In this document: piece after piece, positions 7,057 through 14,684 of the stretch
Numbering within the stretch: the first letter of the stretch is position 1
Layout of the letters: the number at the start of each line of letters is the position of its first letter
NCBI GenBank assembly: GCA_903902325.1
Contig: CAIUUO010000099.1
Location: forward strand, 1 to 38,502
Reading direction: 5' to 3'
DNA length: 38,502 nt
Source of the DNA: an uncultured Bacteroidia bacterium
GTDB taxonomy: Bacteria > Bacteroidota > Bacteroidia > Bacteroidales > Prolixibacteraceae
Notes under the pieces: model-generated
Databases searched by the model: none
What the model was told of the DNA's origin: nothing
Seen by the model: only the letters and a program-made list of their open reading frames with translations
Position numbers and translations under genes: made by a program

Positions 7057-7491
7057 ATGGACTCCAAAAATATCAACTTTAAGTTAAAGGGGATTGAATT
7101 GGTCTCTTTTACGTTAAATCAGAAACAGACTCAATTAAACCAGGAGAGGGTCTACAATTTTGAAATTAGTATAGAGCACAGGATCAGTCTTGATGAAAAA
7201 CTTGTCAATGTGGTTGTATCGATTGATTTGATATATGATGCGGACAAGCAATGTCATGCCTCCATCAAAACAAGTTGCATTTTCGAGATTGAGAATTTAT
7301 CGGACTTAAAATCACCAACCACCAATCTTGTCGAATTGCCTGAACCATTTATTATCACCCTAAATTCAATTTCACTTTCAACTAGCCGAGGTATGATGTA
7401 TTCACAGTTTAAAGGGACCTACATGTATCCTGCCATTCTTCCCATCGTGAATCCGGCATCATTCAATACGCAAAGAATAGGCGCTGAATAG
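7057..7491 (+). CDS. SecB-like chaperone of the toxin-antitoxin locus
   Basis: About 144 aa from ATG 7057 (MDSKNINFKLKG); an ATG at 7039 overlapping the antitoxin stop would give 150 aa. The C-terminal part, LNSISLSTSRGMMYS then FKGTYMYPAILPIVNP, resembles the conserved SecB fold end (S-L-STSRG...ILP-V-P). The middle has alternating beta-strand composition. In tripartite toxin-antitoxin-chaperone systems such as HigBA-Rv1957, this protein protects the antitoxin. The gene order toxin, antitoxin, SecB matches. It is unlikely to be the general SecB, because Bacteroidetes usually lack one and the gene is coupled to the antitoxin. Confidence in the fold is good; the role comes from context. Confidence 0.7.
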   Translation: MDSKNINFKLKGIELVSFTLNQKQTQLNQERVYNFEISIEHRISLDEKLVNVVVSIDLIYDADKQCHASIKTSCIFEIENLSDLKSPTTNLVELPEPFIITLNSISLSTSRGMMYSQFKGTYMYPAILPIVNPASFNTQRIGAE

Positions 7492-7526
7492 GGATCATTA
7501 TCGGCGCCAGCAATAGGAACAGGTTT

Positions 7527-7756
7527 TTATTCTCTCAGTTTTCCCGAGAAAAGCATTGGATTTCTGGATTTGTATTCCATATACGACTCCCCAAACCGAA
7601 TCTCCAGTTCACGTTCTTCGTAAACCTTTACAAAGAAAAGCAAGGCAGGGGAGAACCGGAAAAGTGCCCAGAGGATAAACAAACCACCCAAATCCAGATC
7701 AGCCAGATGAGCAGCAACAGGATCATCCTTTCAAATAATCCTAATATGTATTTCAT
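7527..7756 (-). pseudogene. Remnant of a membrane methyltransferase (ICMT/PEMT-like)
   Basis: The ATG at 7756 overlaps the CE15 stop (ATGA), and the first 18 codons encode a membrane segment (MKYILGLFERMILLLLIW). The frame then shifts. In the next frame a second membrane segment runs into VKVYEERELEIRFGESYMEY and stops at 7527-7529. That ending (E-E-x-E-L-x-x-R-F-G-x-x-Y-x-x-Y) is the hallmark C-terminus of isoprenylcysteine carboxyl methyltransferase-like proteins. The total length is far too short for the family, so the gene has lost its middle and is frameshifted. It was probably the last gene of the PUL transcript. The rest of 7492-7526 is empty. Confidence 0.6.
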
Positions 7757-9300
7757 TGGTTCGTTGTTTTGCTGTATTTCAATAGTTTATTTGCCCAGGG
7801 AATAAAAAACTGAAAGTTTGGTGCGTCCGTGTGTCCGCCATCATGTTGCCGCCACGCTAGTTCACCGTCCAGCAAACCCGAAAGTACTGGTGGCATTTTC
7901 TCTTTCACATAGTCGTTGGAGAGTCCTATATCTCTTGCTCCCAATAGTTTGAAAACTGAACCTGCGGCAACAGTAGCCATAAAACTACCTTGATGGTCCA
8001 ACCATTTGGAATCGCCTTTCTCTGGGATCCCATAACTGATAAATGTAAGCCTGGGGGCGCATAATGCGATGAGTTCATGCGAATCCACAGTTAAATCGCA
8101 TCCTGTTTTGCTTCCAAAAGTTGCTTCGGATGCGGCATACTTCAAATAGTTGCCTGCCATCCAGTGATATTCGCCGGTGCCGGCAAGGCTTTCTACCGCT
8201 TCCCCGAAGACACGACGTTCCAGAGTCGCACCACCTTTACCGGATGAACCAATCAGACCAACCGCAAACCGGGGCTCAAAGGCAAGGGTAACCAGAGCCG
8301 CCTTTCCATACCTTGAAACACCTTCAATGCCTACTTTTTTCGCGTCCACCATGGGGTCAGTCTCCAGATAATCCAATACGCGGGCGGCACCCCACGACCA
8401 TGCCCTAAGGGCTCCCCAGTCGTCGGGCTTGCGCGGTTGACCGTTGTTCACCAACCCAATGATACCTTTTGTGAGACCGGCCCCGTTGTCTGCCTGAATG
8501 CTTGAAGGATCAAGTGTAACATATCCCCAGCCGGCTGCAAGCAATTGCTCCGTTGGAGGGGAATCACCATTGGTGGCCGGTGCAAACCAATTTGGACCAG
8601 GCAACCTTGTCACAGGCGAATAGGCCGGATATTTATCAAAGATTGCCTTCATTTCAGGATCACTTTTAATCATCATCTCCTTGAATGCCGCATTGATTTT
8701 TTCCATGTCAGCGGGGGAGGGCTGGGCAGGAGAAGGCAAGGCAGGGAAACCGAACATGATCAGGACCGGAACCGGTCCCTTTACATTGGTTGGCAGCACC
8801 TCCACCATGTTAATGTCGACATTGATCAAAGGATAGACGCTATTGTCAACTTGTCCGACCAATTGTCTGGCAAGTACAGGTGTGCGTCCAACGAATTCCC
8901 TGTCTGCAATTTTTACTTTCCAGGATACGTTGGGTGTGACCTTAGGAAGCTTACCATACATTTGATTTTCAAGATCTTCGATGATTTCCGGTCTGCGTTG
9001 TTTCCACCACATATCGGATGTCGTCACCTTCTTTCCGTTGTTTAAGGTAAGGGCATCCGGCAACTGTATACAAGGGTTCGCCAGCGATTCATCATAATTT
9101 GCATGATTGGGCGCACTTTCATTGCCATTCGGTCCGGGCCGCAAGCTATTTATGCCCAATTGTTTCAGCATATTGTCATGATCCTGCTGGGCACTGAATA
9201 TTACTGGTTTGGGATATTTTGTACTGTCTATCGGTATGTTTTGAGAATAGGATGATACACCAAATTTCAAAATCAATAGGATAAAAATAAGTCGCTTCAT
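7753..9300 (-). CDS. CE15 glucuronoyl esterase
   Basis: The 515-aa alpha/beta hydrolase has an N-terminal signal peptide (cleaved near SYSQ-N). The nucleophile elbow G327-V-S329-R-Y-G is the bacterial variant of the CE15 G-C/V-S-R-x-G motif, and H490 (DGGHTDAP) is the likely catalytic histidine. The segment DDWGALRAWSWGAARVLDYL matches CE15 proteins. The enzyme should cleave the ester between lignin alcohols and 4-O-methyl-glucuronic acid on xylan, outside the cytoplasm. Many databases label such proteins acetylxylan esterase. It sits in a minus-strand run 63 bp after the DUF2264 gene, in keeping with a glucuronoxylan locus. Specificity toward lignin-carbohydrate esters is family knowledge, not seen directly. 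Confidence 0.85.
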   Translation of the reverse strand: MKRLIFILLILKFGVSSYSQNIPIDSTKYPKPVIFSAQQDHDNMLKQLGINSLRPGPNGNESAPNHANYDESLANPCIQLPDALTLNNGKKVTTSDMWWKQRRPEIIEDLENQMYGKLPKVTPNVSWKVKIADREFVGRTPVLARQLVGQVDNSVYPLINVDINMVEVLPTNVKGPVPVLIMFGFPALPSPAQPSPADMEKINAAFKEMMIKSDPEMKAIFDKYPAYSPVTRLPGPNWFAPATNGDSPPTEQLLAAGWGYVTLDPSSIQADNGAGLTKGIIGLVNNGQPRKPDDWGALRAWSWGAARVLDYLETDPMVDAKKVGIEGVSRYGKAALVTLAFEPRFAVGLIGSSGKGGATLERRVFGEAVESLAGTGEYHWMAGNYLKYAASEATFGSKTGCDLTVDSHELIALCAPRLTFISYGIPEKGDSKWLDHQGSFMATVAAGSVFKLLGARDIGLSNDYVKEKMPPVLSGLLDGELAWRQHDGGHTDAPNFQFFIPWANKLLKYSKTTNQ

Positions 9301-9363
9301 GGCTTCAATTATAAATTTCGATACAAATCAGACCTTGTTTTAGATTTTCAACTTCACTACATT

Positions 9364-11418
9364 TCAGCAAGACCTCTTCCCGTCAATATCTTTAAAATCT
9401 ATATCATAAACTTCACCATTTTGAAGTGTAATTGTTGCTCCCAAAGCCGAAAAGGTAGGTGTAACCTCACTGATCTCAATGTGCTTTATCGGTGAAAGTT
9501 CCTCCGGAGTCCATTCGCTGTTATCCATTTTGTGAAGCATGACGGTAATCATCAACTCCATGGCGGGGTTTTTTGCCAGTCGTTTCAGGTGGGCAAAGAC
9601 CACTGTGCTTTCGTCTGCCTCAGCATTCCTGTTTTCATGAACAAGGCTATCGAGGCAATCCCAGCCACGGTAAGCAATCAAGGCCACTTGTCTGCCCGGA
9701 ATGGACGCGGTGATCACTTTCCTGTCGGCATTTTCGTATTGCCTGATGACTGCCTTTTTCCCGTCAATATGTGGCATGCCGAAATGTCCCAGGGTTAGTT
9801 CATGTTCAAAGGCAAGGCGGGTTCTGTCGACCCTGATCACGCCTCCCGGGATGGTTATTTCTGCAAGGTCGATGATGTAGCCTACCCCATTGTTGGGTGG
9901 TTTCCGCATAATGGCCTGCCTGTAGAGAACCTCTTTGCGGACTCCGTTGTAAAGCATGCTCTGGGAGGTCGTATAAATGCTGTTTTTATCTGAATCATTT
10001 TCAATCTTCTGTCCGGTGAGGTAGAAATTTACATCATCCCCTCTCAAATCCCTGGGATCGAGGCTGCGGAAACTATATTCCATGGAGGTTCCACCCTGCG
10101 GATTATGGTCTTCCCAGGGGAAATGGGTATTGTAAACCAATTTGGAATAGTTTGGATCATCGTAATAAACCTTTCCGGGGATGATTTCGGAGGTGCCCGT
10201 TTTGCCATGATTCACAAGAACAAGACCGGGGTTTTCAAGTATGATCTTGTTGGAATTGTCTCCCAGATTGTCCCAAATTCCTTCGTTTTCCCTGGCAGTC
10301 CAGAAGGGAGAGTCATCCGGCAAGGCAAGGCAGATAAATGGCAGGAACATCAGGAATGGACTGCCGGCACAACTGTAGTTTTGAATCATGTATTCCTTGC
10401 GGCCATAAAATCCGAGACTGGGAATATCATTGTAATAAAACTCTTCCCTGGTGACAAACTGCAGGAGAGATCCTGAGCACAACCTTCTGGCCCAACCGGC
10501 ATCCAGAGTGGTTTTTTCCTTTAGCATAAAAGCTACAGGGAAGGCCCCAGATACCCATGTTCTGTAACAGATACTCCTCGACCACATGTTGATGTAACCG
10601 TCGCGGGCAAAAAAGCCTGTCACGGATTCCATCAGCTTTACGGCAGATTTTTCGATGATCTCTGCAATTTCGGGGTAGTATTCGTCTCCGAATGTGCGGT
10701 TCCAGATGGTGGTGTAAACGATGAAAAGGCTGATCGAGTAATAATTATAGGTTTGTTCGAGATACCAGCCGTCGCCGGAATGGTAGGATACTACCCACAG
10801 GAGATGGCTTTTCAATAATTCATCATCAATCGGGTATCCGTTCTTTTTCAGGAAGGATAGGGCACAAATGTTAAAAATCCGCCAGTTGTTCTGGGTTGTT
10901 CTGTGGTGGGCCCATTTTGAAATGGTAACGACCATCTCCTCTTTCTGCTTTTCAGTGTATCGTGTCCAGATGGTATCCGGCAATAAGAGCAAAGTTTTAA
11001 ATAAACCTCCGAACTCGCAGGTGAACTGGTAATTGGAATCCGGCAACTCTTCAGGCAGTGGCAATGAATTCGGATGCCCCGGGGTGAAGGCATTGTAAAA
11101 CTGCAGACTGTAATATTCCCTCAGGTTGATGTTGTTGATGGTCGTTTCAGGATCTATGTGGATTAAAGGTCCCGCCAGGGTAAAGGTTCTTTCCAGGGCT
11201 TCAAATTCCGCAGAACGGTAGCGCCATTCCGGGGCATCCGGTTGGGGATAGGTTTTACCCGGAACAACGGGGAATGTCAGTGGAGTTTCAACGGATTCAA
11301 TGTGCTTCAAGGCCCTTTCCAGCAAGTATTTTGCCAGTTCAATGTAATGTTTCTTCGACATCCCGGTGAACGGACTCAAATTCAAATCGGGATTTTTAAC
11401 TTCAAAAGCGTTGTTCAT
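9364..11418 (-). CDS. DUF2264 protein, putative glycoside hydrolase
   Basis: The 684-aa protein matches DUF2264: a helical N-terminal toroid with many Trp/Tyr residues (SLQFYNAFTPGHPNSLP, GDGWYLEQTYNYYS), then a beta-rich C-terminal half. I recall DUF2264 members being grouped as a glycoside hydrolase family with beta-glucuronidase activity (GH154), which would fit glucuronoxylan; this is not certain. No signal peptide is visible (MNNAFEVKNPDLN), so it probably acts in the cytoplasm on imported uronic-acid oligosaccharides. It stands between the GH2-like relic and CE15. No alpha-glucuronidase of family GH67 or GH115 is in the window, so this is a candidate for uronic acid removal. Confidence 0.72.
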   Translation of the reverse strand: MNNAFEVKNPDLNLSPFTGMSKKHYIELAKYLLERALKHIESVETPLTFPVVPGKTYPQPDAPEWRYRSAEFEALERTFTLAGPLIHIDPETTINNINLREYYSLQFYNAFTPGHPNSLPLPEELPDSNYQFTCEFGGLFKTLLLLPDTIWTRYTEKQKEEMVVTISKWAHHRTTQNNWRIFNICALSFLKKNGYPIDDELLKSHLLWVVSYHSGDGWYLEQTYNYYSISLFIVYTTIWNRTFGDEYYPEIAEIIEKSAVKLMESVTGFFARDGYINMWSRSICYRTWVSGAFPVAFMLKEKTTLDAGWARRLCSGSLLQFVTREEFYYNDIPSLGFYGRKEYMIQNYSCAGSPFLMFLPFICLALPDDSPFWTARENEGIWDNLGDNSNKIILENPGLVLVNHGKTGTSEIIPGKVYYDDPNYSKLVYNTHFPWEDHNPQGGTSMEYSFRSLDPRDLRGDDVNFYLTGQKIENDSDKNSIYTTSQSMLYNGVRKEVLYRQAIMRKPPNNGVGYIIDLAEITIPGGVIRVDRTRLAFEHELTLGHFGMPHIDGKKAVIRQYENADRKVITASIPGRQVALIAYRGWDCLDSLVHENRNAEADESTVVFAHLKRLAKNPAMELMITVMLHKMDNSEWTPEELSPIKHIEISEVTPTFSALGATITLQNGEVYDIDFKDIDGKRSC

Positions 11419-11575
11419 TTTTTATGTTTCCTCCAGTTTCATTTTTCTCCCTCGATTCGGATTCTTTAAAGTCCGAACTCATACGTCGATTTAAATTCTT
11501 TATCTCATTTATATATTGCCGGATACCTTTGATATGACATCAATTAATCTAAATTACAAATAATTTTTTACATGC

Positions 11576-11713
11576 CTATATAGTATTCGAGCCATCATTC
11601 AAGGAAATGATCTGTCTTGAGCTACTTCCGATTTCTGACTTCCTGGTTTGTGCCAACAAATGTAAGTCACTGAAAAGTATGAGGCAGCCAATCAAAACGA
11701 GAAAATTCTTCAT
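11576..11713 (-). pseudogene. N-terminal relic of a GH2-like secreted enzyme
   Basis: This 45-codon frame has a clear signal peptide (MKNFLVLIGCLILF...LLAQ) followed by SSSRQIISLNDGSN and a stop. The segment R-x-I-S-L-N-D-G resembles the start of the sugar-binding domain in GH2 beta-galactosidase/glucuronidase-type proteins (usually DGW). It lies directly after the GH43 gene on the same strand. I read it as a gene that lost everything after the first 40 codons. It could also be an intact small secreted peptide. The remaining 11419-11575 is AT-rich and holds only the leader of the DUF2264 gene. Confidence 0.4.
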
Positions 11714-11726
11714 ATTGGGCCTAATT

Positions 11727-13076
11727 TTAATTTTTAAATATCACCCAGTCTATTTCAACCGGAGTGTCTTTCAGTACAACAAAAAGGTTGTGCAAACCTT
11801 TTGGAACCCTGGTTACCTTTGCATCAATTAATTTCCAGTCAATCCCTTTGGGGATGCAGATTTCGGCAACTACCGGGCCATCGATTTTATCCAAGTGCAA
11901 CTGAACAGTGCCATTATTTTCAGATTTGGCTCTTACTTCGACCGATTTAATTTTTTTGTTCCCAAAATCAACATTGTTATAGTTCACCCATGCGCCTTTG
12001 GTTACTAGAGTTGTCTTCCAACCATTGAATGCATTCAGTGAATCCAGAAAAGCGATGGATGTGCCGGTATTGCTTTTACTGCTAAATCTGTCAATTTCAA
12101 TTTTATTATTTGCGCTTGTTATCCCAACTCCACGCAAAGTGGGTTTAACTTTTTGTATTGTGCCGTCGGCATGGAAGAATAGGCTATCAATGCAAACTGA
12201 CCGGTTTTTATCGAATTTTGGAGAATAGGCATCCTGATGATAGAACAAGTACCATTGGTCGTTGTACTGAACAAACGACTGGTGGTTGGTCCAGCAGTTC
12301 ATTGGTGATTCGTCCATAATGACTCCTGCCATTTTAAATGGTCCCATCGGGTTATTGCCTATAGCATATTCAAGTCGTTCTATTTTGTTTTCAACATGCG
12401 GGAAAGTCAAATAATATATTCCTTTTCGTTCAAGTAAGAATGGTCCTTCTATCAAACCTTTTTGAGGCAAGTTTGCAATAACCTGAGGTTCTGATGCCAG
12501 TTCAGTCATATTATCCTTAAGTTTTGCAACAAAAATATTTCCCATTGCCCAATATAAATAGTTTTGGCCGTCTTTGTCAATGAACAGGTTTGGATCGATG
12601 CCGTTCACACCCTTGATCGGATCGGGTAGAGGAATGTACGGTCCTTCAGGCTTGTCTGCAATTGCAACTCCGATGCCGAACCCTTTTCTTCCGTTCGAAT
12701 CTGCCACTTTTCTATTTGCCGGAAAGAAGAAGTAATACTTTCCGTTTCGATCTATGCAGTCAGGCGCCCACATGCTGTAGGAGGTTGAATCGACCCAACT
12801 AGTTTTATTCTGACTAATGATAATTCCATGATCAGTCCAGTCAGACAGGTTTTCGGATGAAAACACATGATAATCTGCCATACAGAACCAGTCTTTTCTA
12901 CCCGGTTTCTCAGGTGGTGTAGGAATGTCGTGCGAGGGGAATAGGTATACTTTGCCATTAAAAACCCTTGCAGTGGGATCTGCAGAAAACTGATTGCGGA
13001 TGATTGGATTCTGCCCGGTTGCCAGGTACGAAACAATCATCAGCAGGCTAAAGATGAGTGATTTGAAGTTGCTCAT
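11727..13076 (-). CDS. GH43 enzyme with C-terminal CBM6-like domain
   Basis: The 449-aa secreted protein has a signal peptide cleaved near LATGQ. The five-blade propeller of GH43 covers about 25-330: D33 (SADPTARVF) as base, the GIDPNLF aspartate as pKa modulator, and the IEGPF glutamate as acid. Residues about 335-449 form a beta-sandwich (GAWVNYNNVDFGNKKIKSVE ... VEIDWVIFK) typical of CBM6 modules that bind xylan. It should release arabinose or xylose from xylan side chains or ends; sequence alone does not separate these. Its start overlaps the stop of the upstream GH43 (ATGA at 13073-13076), so the two are translationally coupled. Confidence 0.88.
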   Translation of the reverse strand: MSNFKSLIFSLLMIVSYLATGQNPIIRNQFSADPTARVFNGKVYLFPSHDIPTPPEKPGRKDWFCMADYHVFSSENLSDWTDHGIIISQNKTSWVDSTSYSMWAPDCIDRNGKYYFFFPANRKVADSNGRKGFGIGVAIADKPEGPYIPLPDPIKGVNGIDPNLFIDKDGQNYLYWAMGNIFVAKLKDNMTELASEPQVIANLPQKGLIEGPFLLERKGIYYLTFPHVENKIERLEYAIGNNPMGPFKMAGVIMDESPMNCWTNHQSFVQYNDQWYLFYHQDAYSPKFDKNRSVCIDSLFFHADGTIQKVKPTLRGVGITSANNKIEIDRFSSKSNTGTSIAFLDSLNAFNGWKTTLVTKGAWVNYNNVDFGNKKIKSVEVRAKSENNGTVQLHLDKIDGPVVAEICIPKGIDWKLIDAKVTRVPKGLHNLFVVLKDTPVEIDWVIFKN

Positions 13077-14662
13077 TTTTTTATAGGATTAGAATTCATG
13101 TCCGAGATTTGGTCGTTTATGTGAAAATAATCAAAATCGACGAATCCACCTGGATTTTTTGTGGAATAGTTGAACAACCCAAAACGGTAACCCATAAAGT
13201 GAGGCAGTGAATATTCCATCTTCAATTGAGACCCGATTGCTTTCCAGGATTTGCCGTCCAAACTGAAGAAGAAACGGGCAAGATCTTGTTTGTCAGTAAA
13301 ATTGCATTCTGCTTTCAGGAATACGGTTTGTTGGTTAAGTGGCACACTGTCGACCTCTGCAGGATATGGATTTGCACCATTGATCATGACGATTGTTTTT
13401 ACTCCTTTGCTGCATTTTACCCCGACTTGTCCAAATTTCCGCTGCAGTAAGGCCAGGCCTGCAACATCGCCATCTTTCATATTTGTAACATCCATGCTGG
13501 CAGAACCTGAAGAAACTGGTCCAAAGGTGCGTTGTGTCAGGGTATTTCTTGCCATTACAAACTGCGAATCAATCCGCCCGGTTGTAAGTCGCAGGTAACC
13601 TTTTCTCTGATTGACGGACCAAAGATTGTTGTCAGGATTATGGTTCCACTGCCAAACCAGCGGCAGTAACCTGTCTTTTTTCCGGCGTGAGAAATCGTCG
13701 TTGGCTACCAATCCGGGAATTAATCCCATGCCTGCAGGCAGATCGAGGATCTCAGAAGTTTTGCCATTTTCACCTATTACCGGCCAACCGTCTTCCCATT
13801 TCACGGGAACAAGGTAAGGGATACGACCAACTGAACCGGAATCACGAAATAAATAGGCAAACCATCGGCCGTCGGGCGCATCAATAATTCCTCCCTGGGC
13901 CACTCCTAAATCGCGGAAAGCAAGTTTGCCTTCGTACGGCCCGGTAATCTTATCGGCCCTATGCACAATCACCGTTCGCATTCCTCCTTTGGGCCAGACA
14001 ATGTTGAAAAGATAATATTTACCATTTACTTTAAACAGTTGTGAGCCTTCGGCTGCAAGCATTATTTGATTTCCTGCCGGGGCACTTGCATTTTCAATAA
14101 GTACCTGTTCCGTCCCTTCCTTTATGCCTGAAAGGTTTTCCTTCAATTCAAGGATCCTGAGTTTGCCCGCACCATAAACGATATAAATGTGCTCATCCTC
14201 ATCAAAGAAGATGGAATGGTCATGCAAAGCCGGTTTAAATGAATGCTCTACCCAAGGTCCTTTTTCAAGGTCCTTTGTTGTGTAGATATATGTTTTTCCG
14301 GTAGTCTGGGCAAAGGTGGAAACATAGAATATACCCTTGTGATAGCGTAAGCAACTGGCCCATGATCCTTTCCCATAGGTATTTTTGCCGTTGACAAGAT
14401 TCATAGCATCAACATTAGCAAGGGTATCATAGGCATAGCTGATGATTTTCCAATTGACTAAATCTTTCGATTTCATGATTGGTAAACCTGGACTCATGTG
14501 CATAGTGGTACTCGACATGTAATAGTTGTTGCCCACACGAATCATCGACATATCCGGAACGTCGGCCCAAATAACCGGATTCCGGGCAGACCTTATTTGA
14601 GCCGATGCCGTGCTGAGGCATAAAATGACCATTACTATTAAACCCACGCTACGCACATCCAT
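13073..14662 (-). CDS. GH43 (subfamily 12-like) beta-xylosidase/arabinofuranosidase
   Basis: The 529-aa secreted protein (signal peptide ending STASAQ) has a GH43 propeller beginning NPVIWADVPDMSMIR with D37 as likely base. HDHSIFFDED follows as the modulator region and AAEGSQLFK carries the acid. The C-terminal domain (about 340-520: GYLRLTTGRIDSQFVMARNT, ASMDVTNMKDGDVAGLAL) is the concanavalin-like module found in xylosidase GH43 subfamilies 11, 12 and others. It should trim xylo-oligosaccharides or arabinosyl side chains in the periplasm. It sits 22 bp after the CE20/GH8 fusion and overlaps the next GH43 by 4 bp, consistent with one operon. The subfamily assignment is from recall. Confidence 0.87.
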   Translation of the reverse strand: MDVRSVGLIVMVILCLSTASAQIRSARNPVIWADVPDMSMIRVGNNYYMSSTTMHMSPGLPIMKSKDLVNWKIISYAYDTLANVDAMNLVNGKNTYGKGSWASCLRYHKGIFYVSTFAQTTGKTYIYTTKDLEKGPWVEHSFKPALHDHSIFFDEDEHIYIVYGAGKLRILELKENLSGIKEGTEQVLIENASAPAGNQIMLAAEGSQLFKVNGKYYLFNIVWPKGGMRTVIVHRADKITGPYEGKLAFRDLGVAQGGIIDAPDGRWFAYLFRDSGSVGRIPYLVPVKWEDGWPVIGENGKTSEILDLPAGMGLIPGLVANDDFSRRKKDRLLPLVWQWNHNPDNNLWSVNQRKGYLRLTTGRIDSQFVMARNTLTQRTFGPVSSGSASMDVTNMKDGDVAGLALLQRKFGQVGVKCSKGVKTIVMINGANPYPAEVDSVPLNQQTVFLKAECNFTDKQDLARFFFSLDGKSWKAIGSQLKMEYSLPHFMGYRFGLFNYSTKNPGGFVDFDYFHINDQISDMNSNPIKK

Positions 14663-14684
14663 GTATTTTCAGTATTGAACCAGG

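Noticed and set aside
8545-9045. Plus-strand frames inside the PUL (for example 8545-9045, 18477-18950, 19343-19945)
   Set aside because: They lie fully within well-supported minus-strand enzymes, encode no recognisable motifs and arise from codon bias of the true genes.
13073-13076. Frameshift between the two GH43 genes
   Set aside because: Each has its own signal peptide and a complete catalytic set; the 4-bp ATGA overlap is normal coupling.
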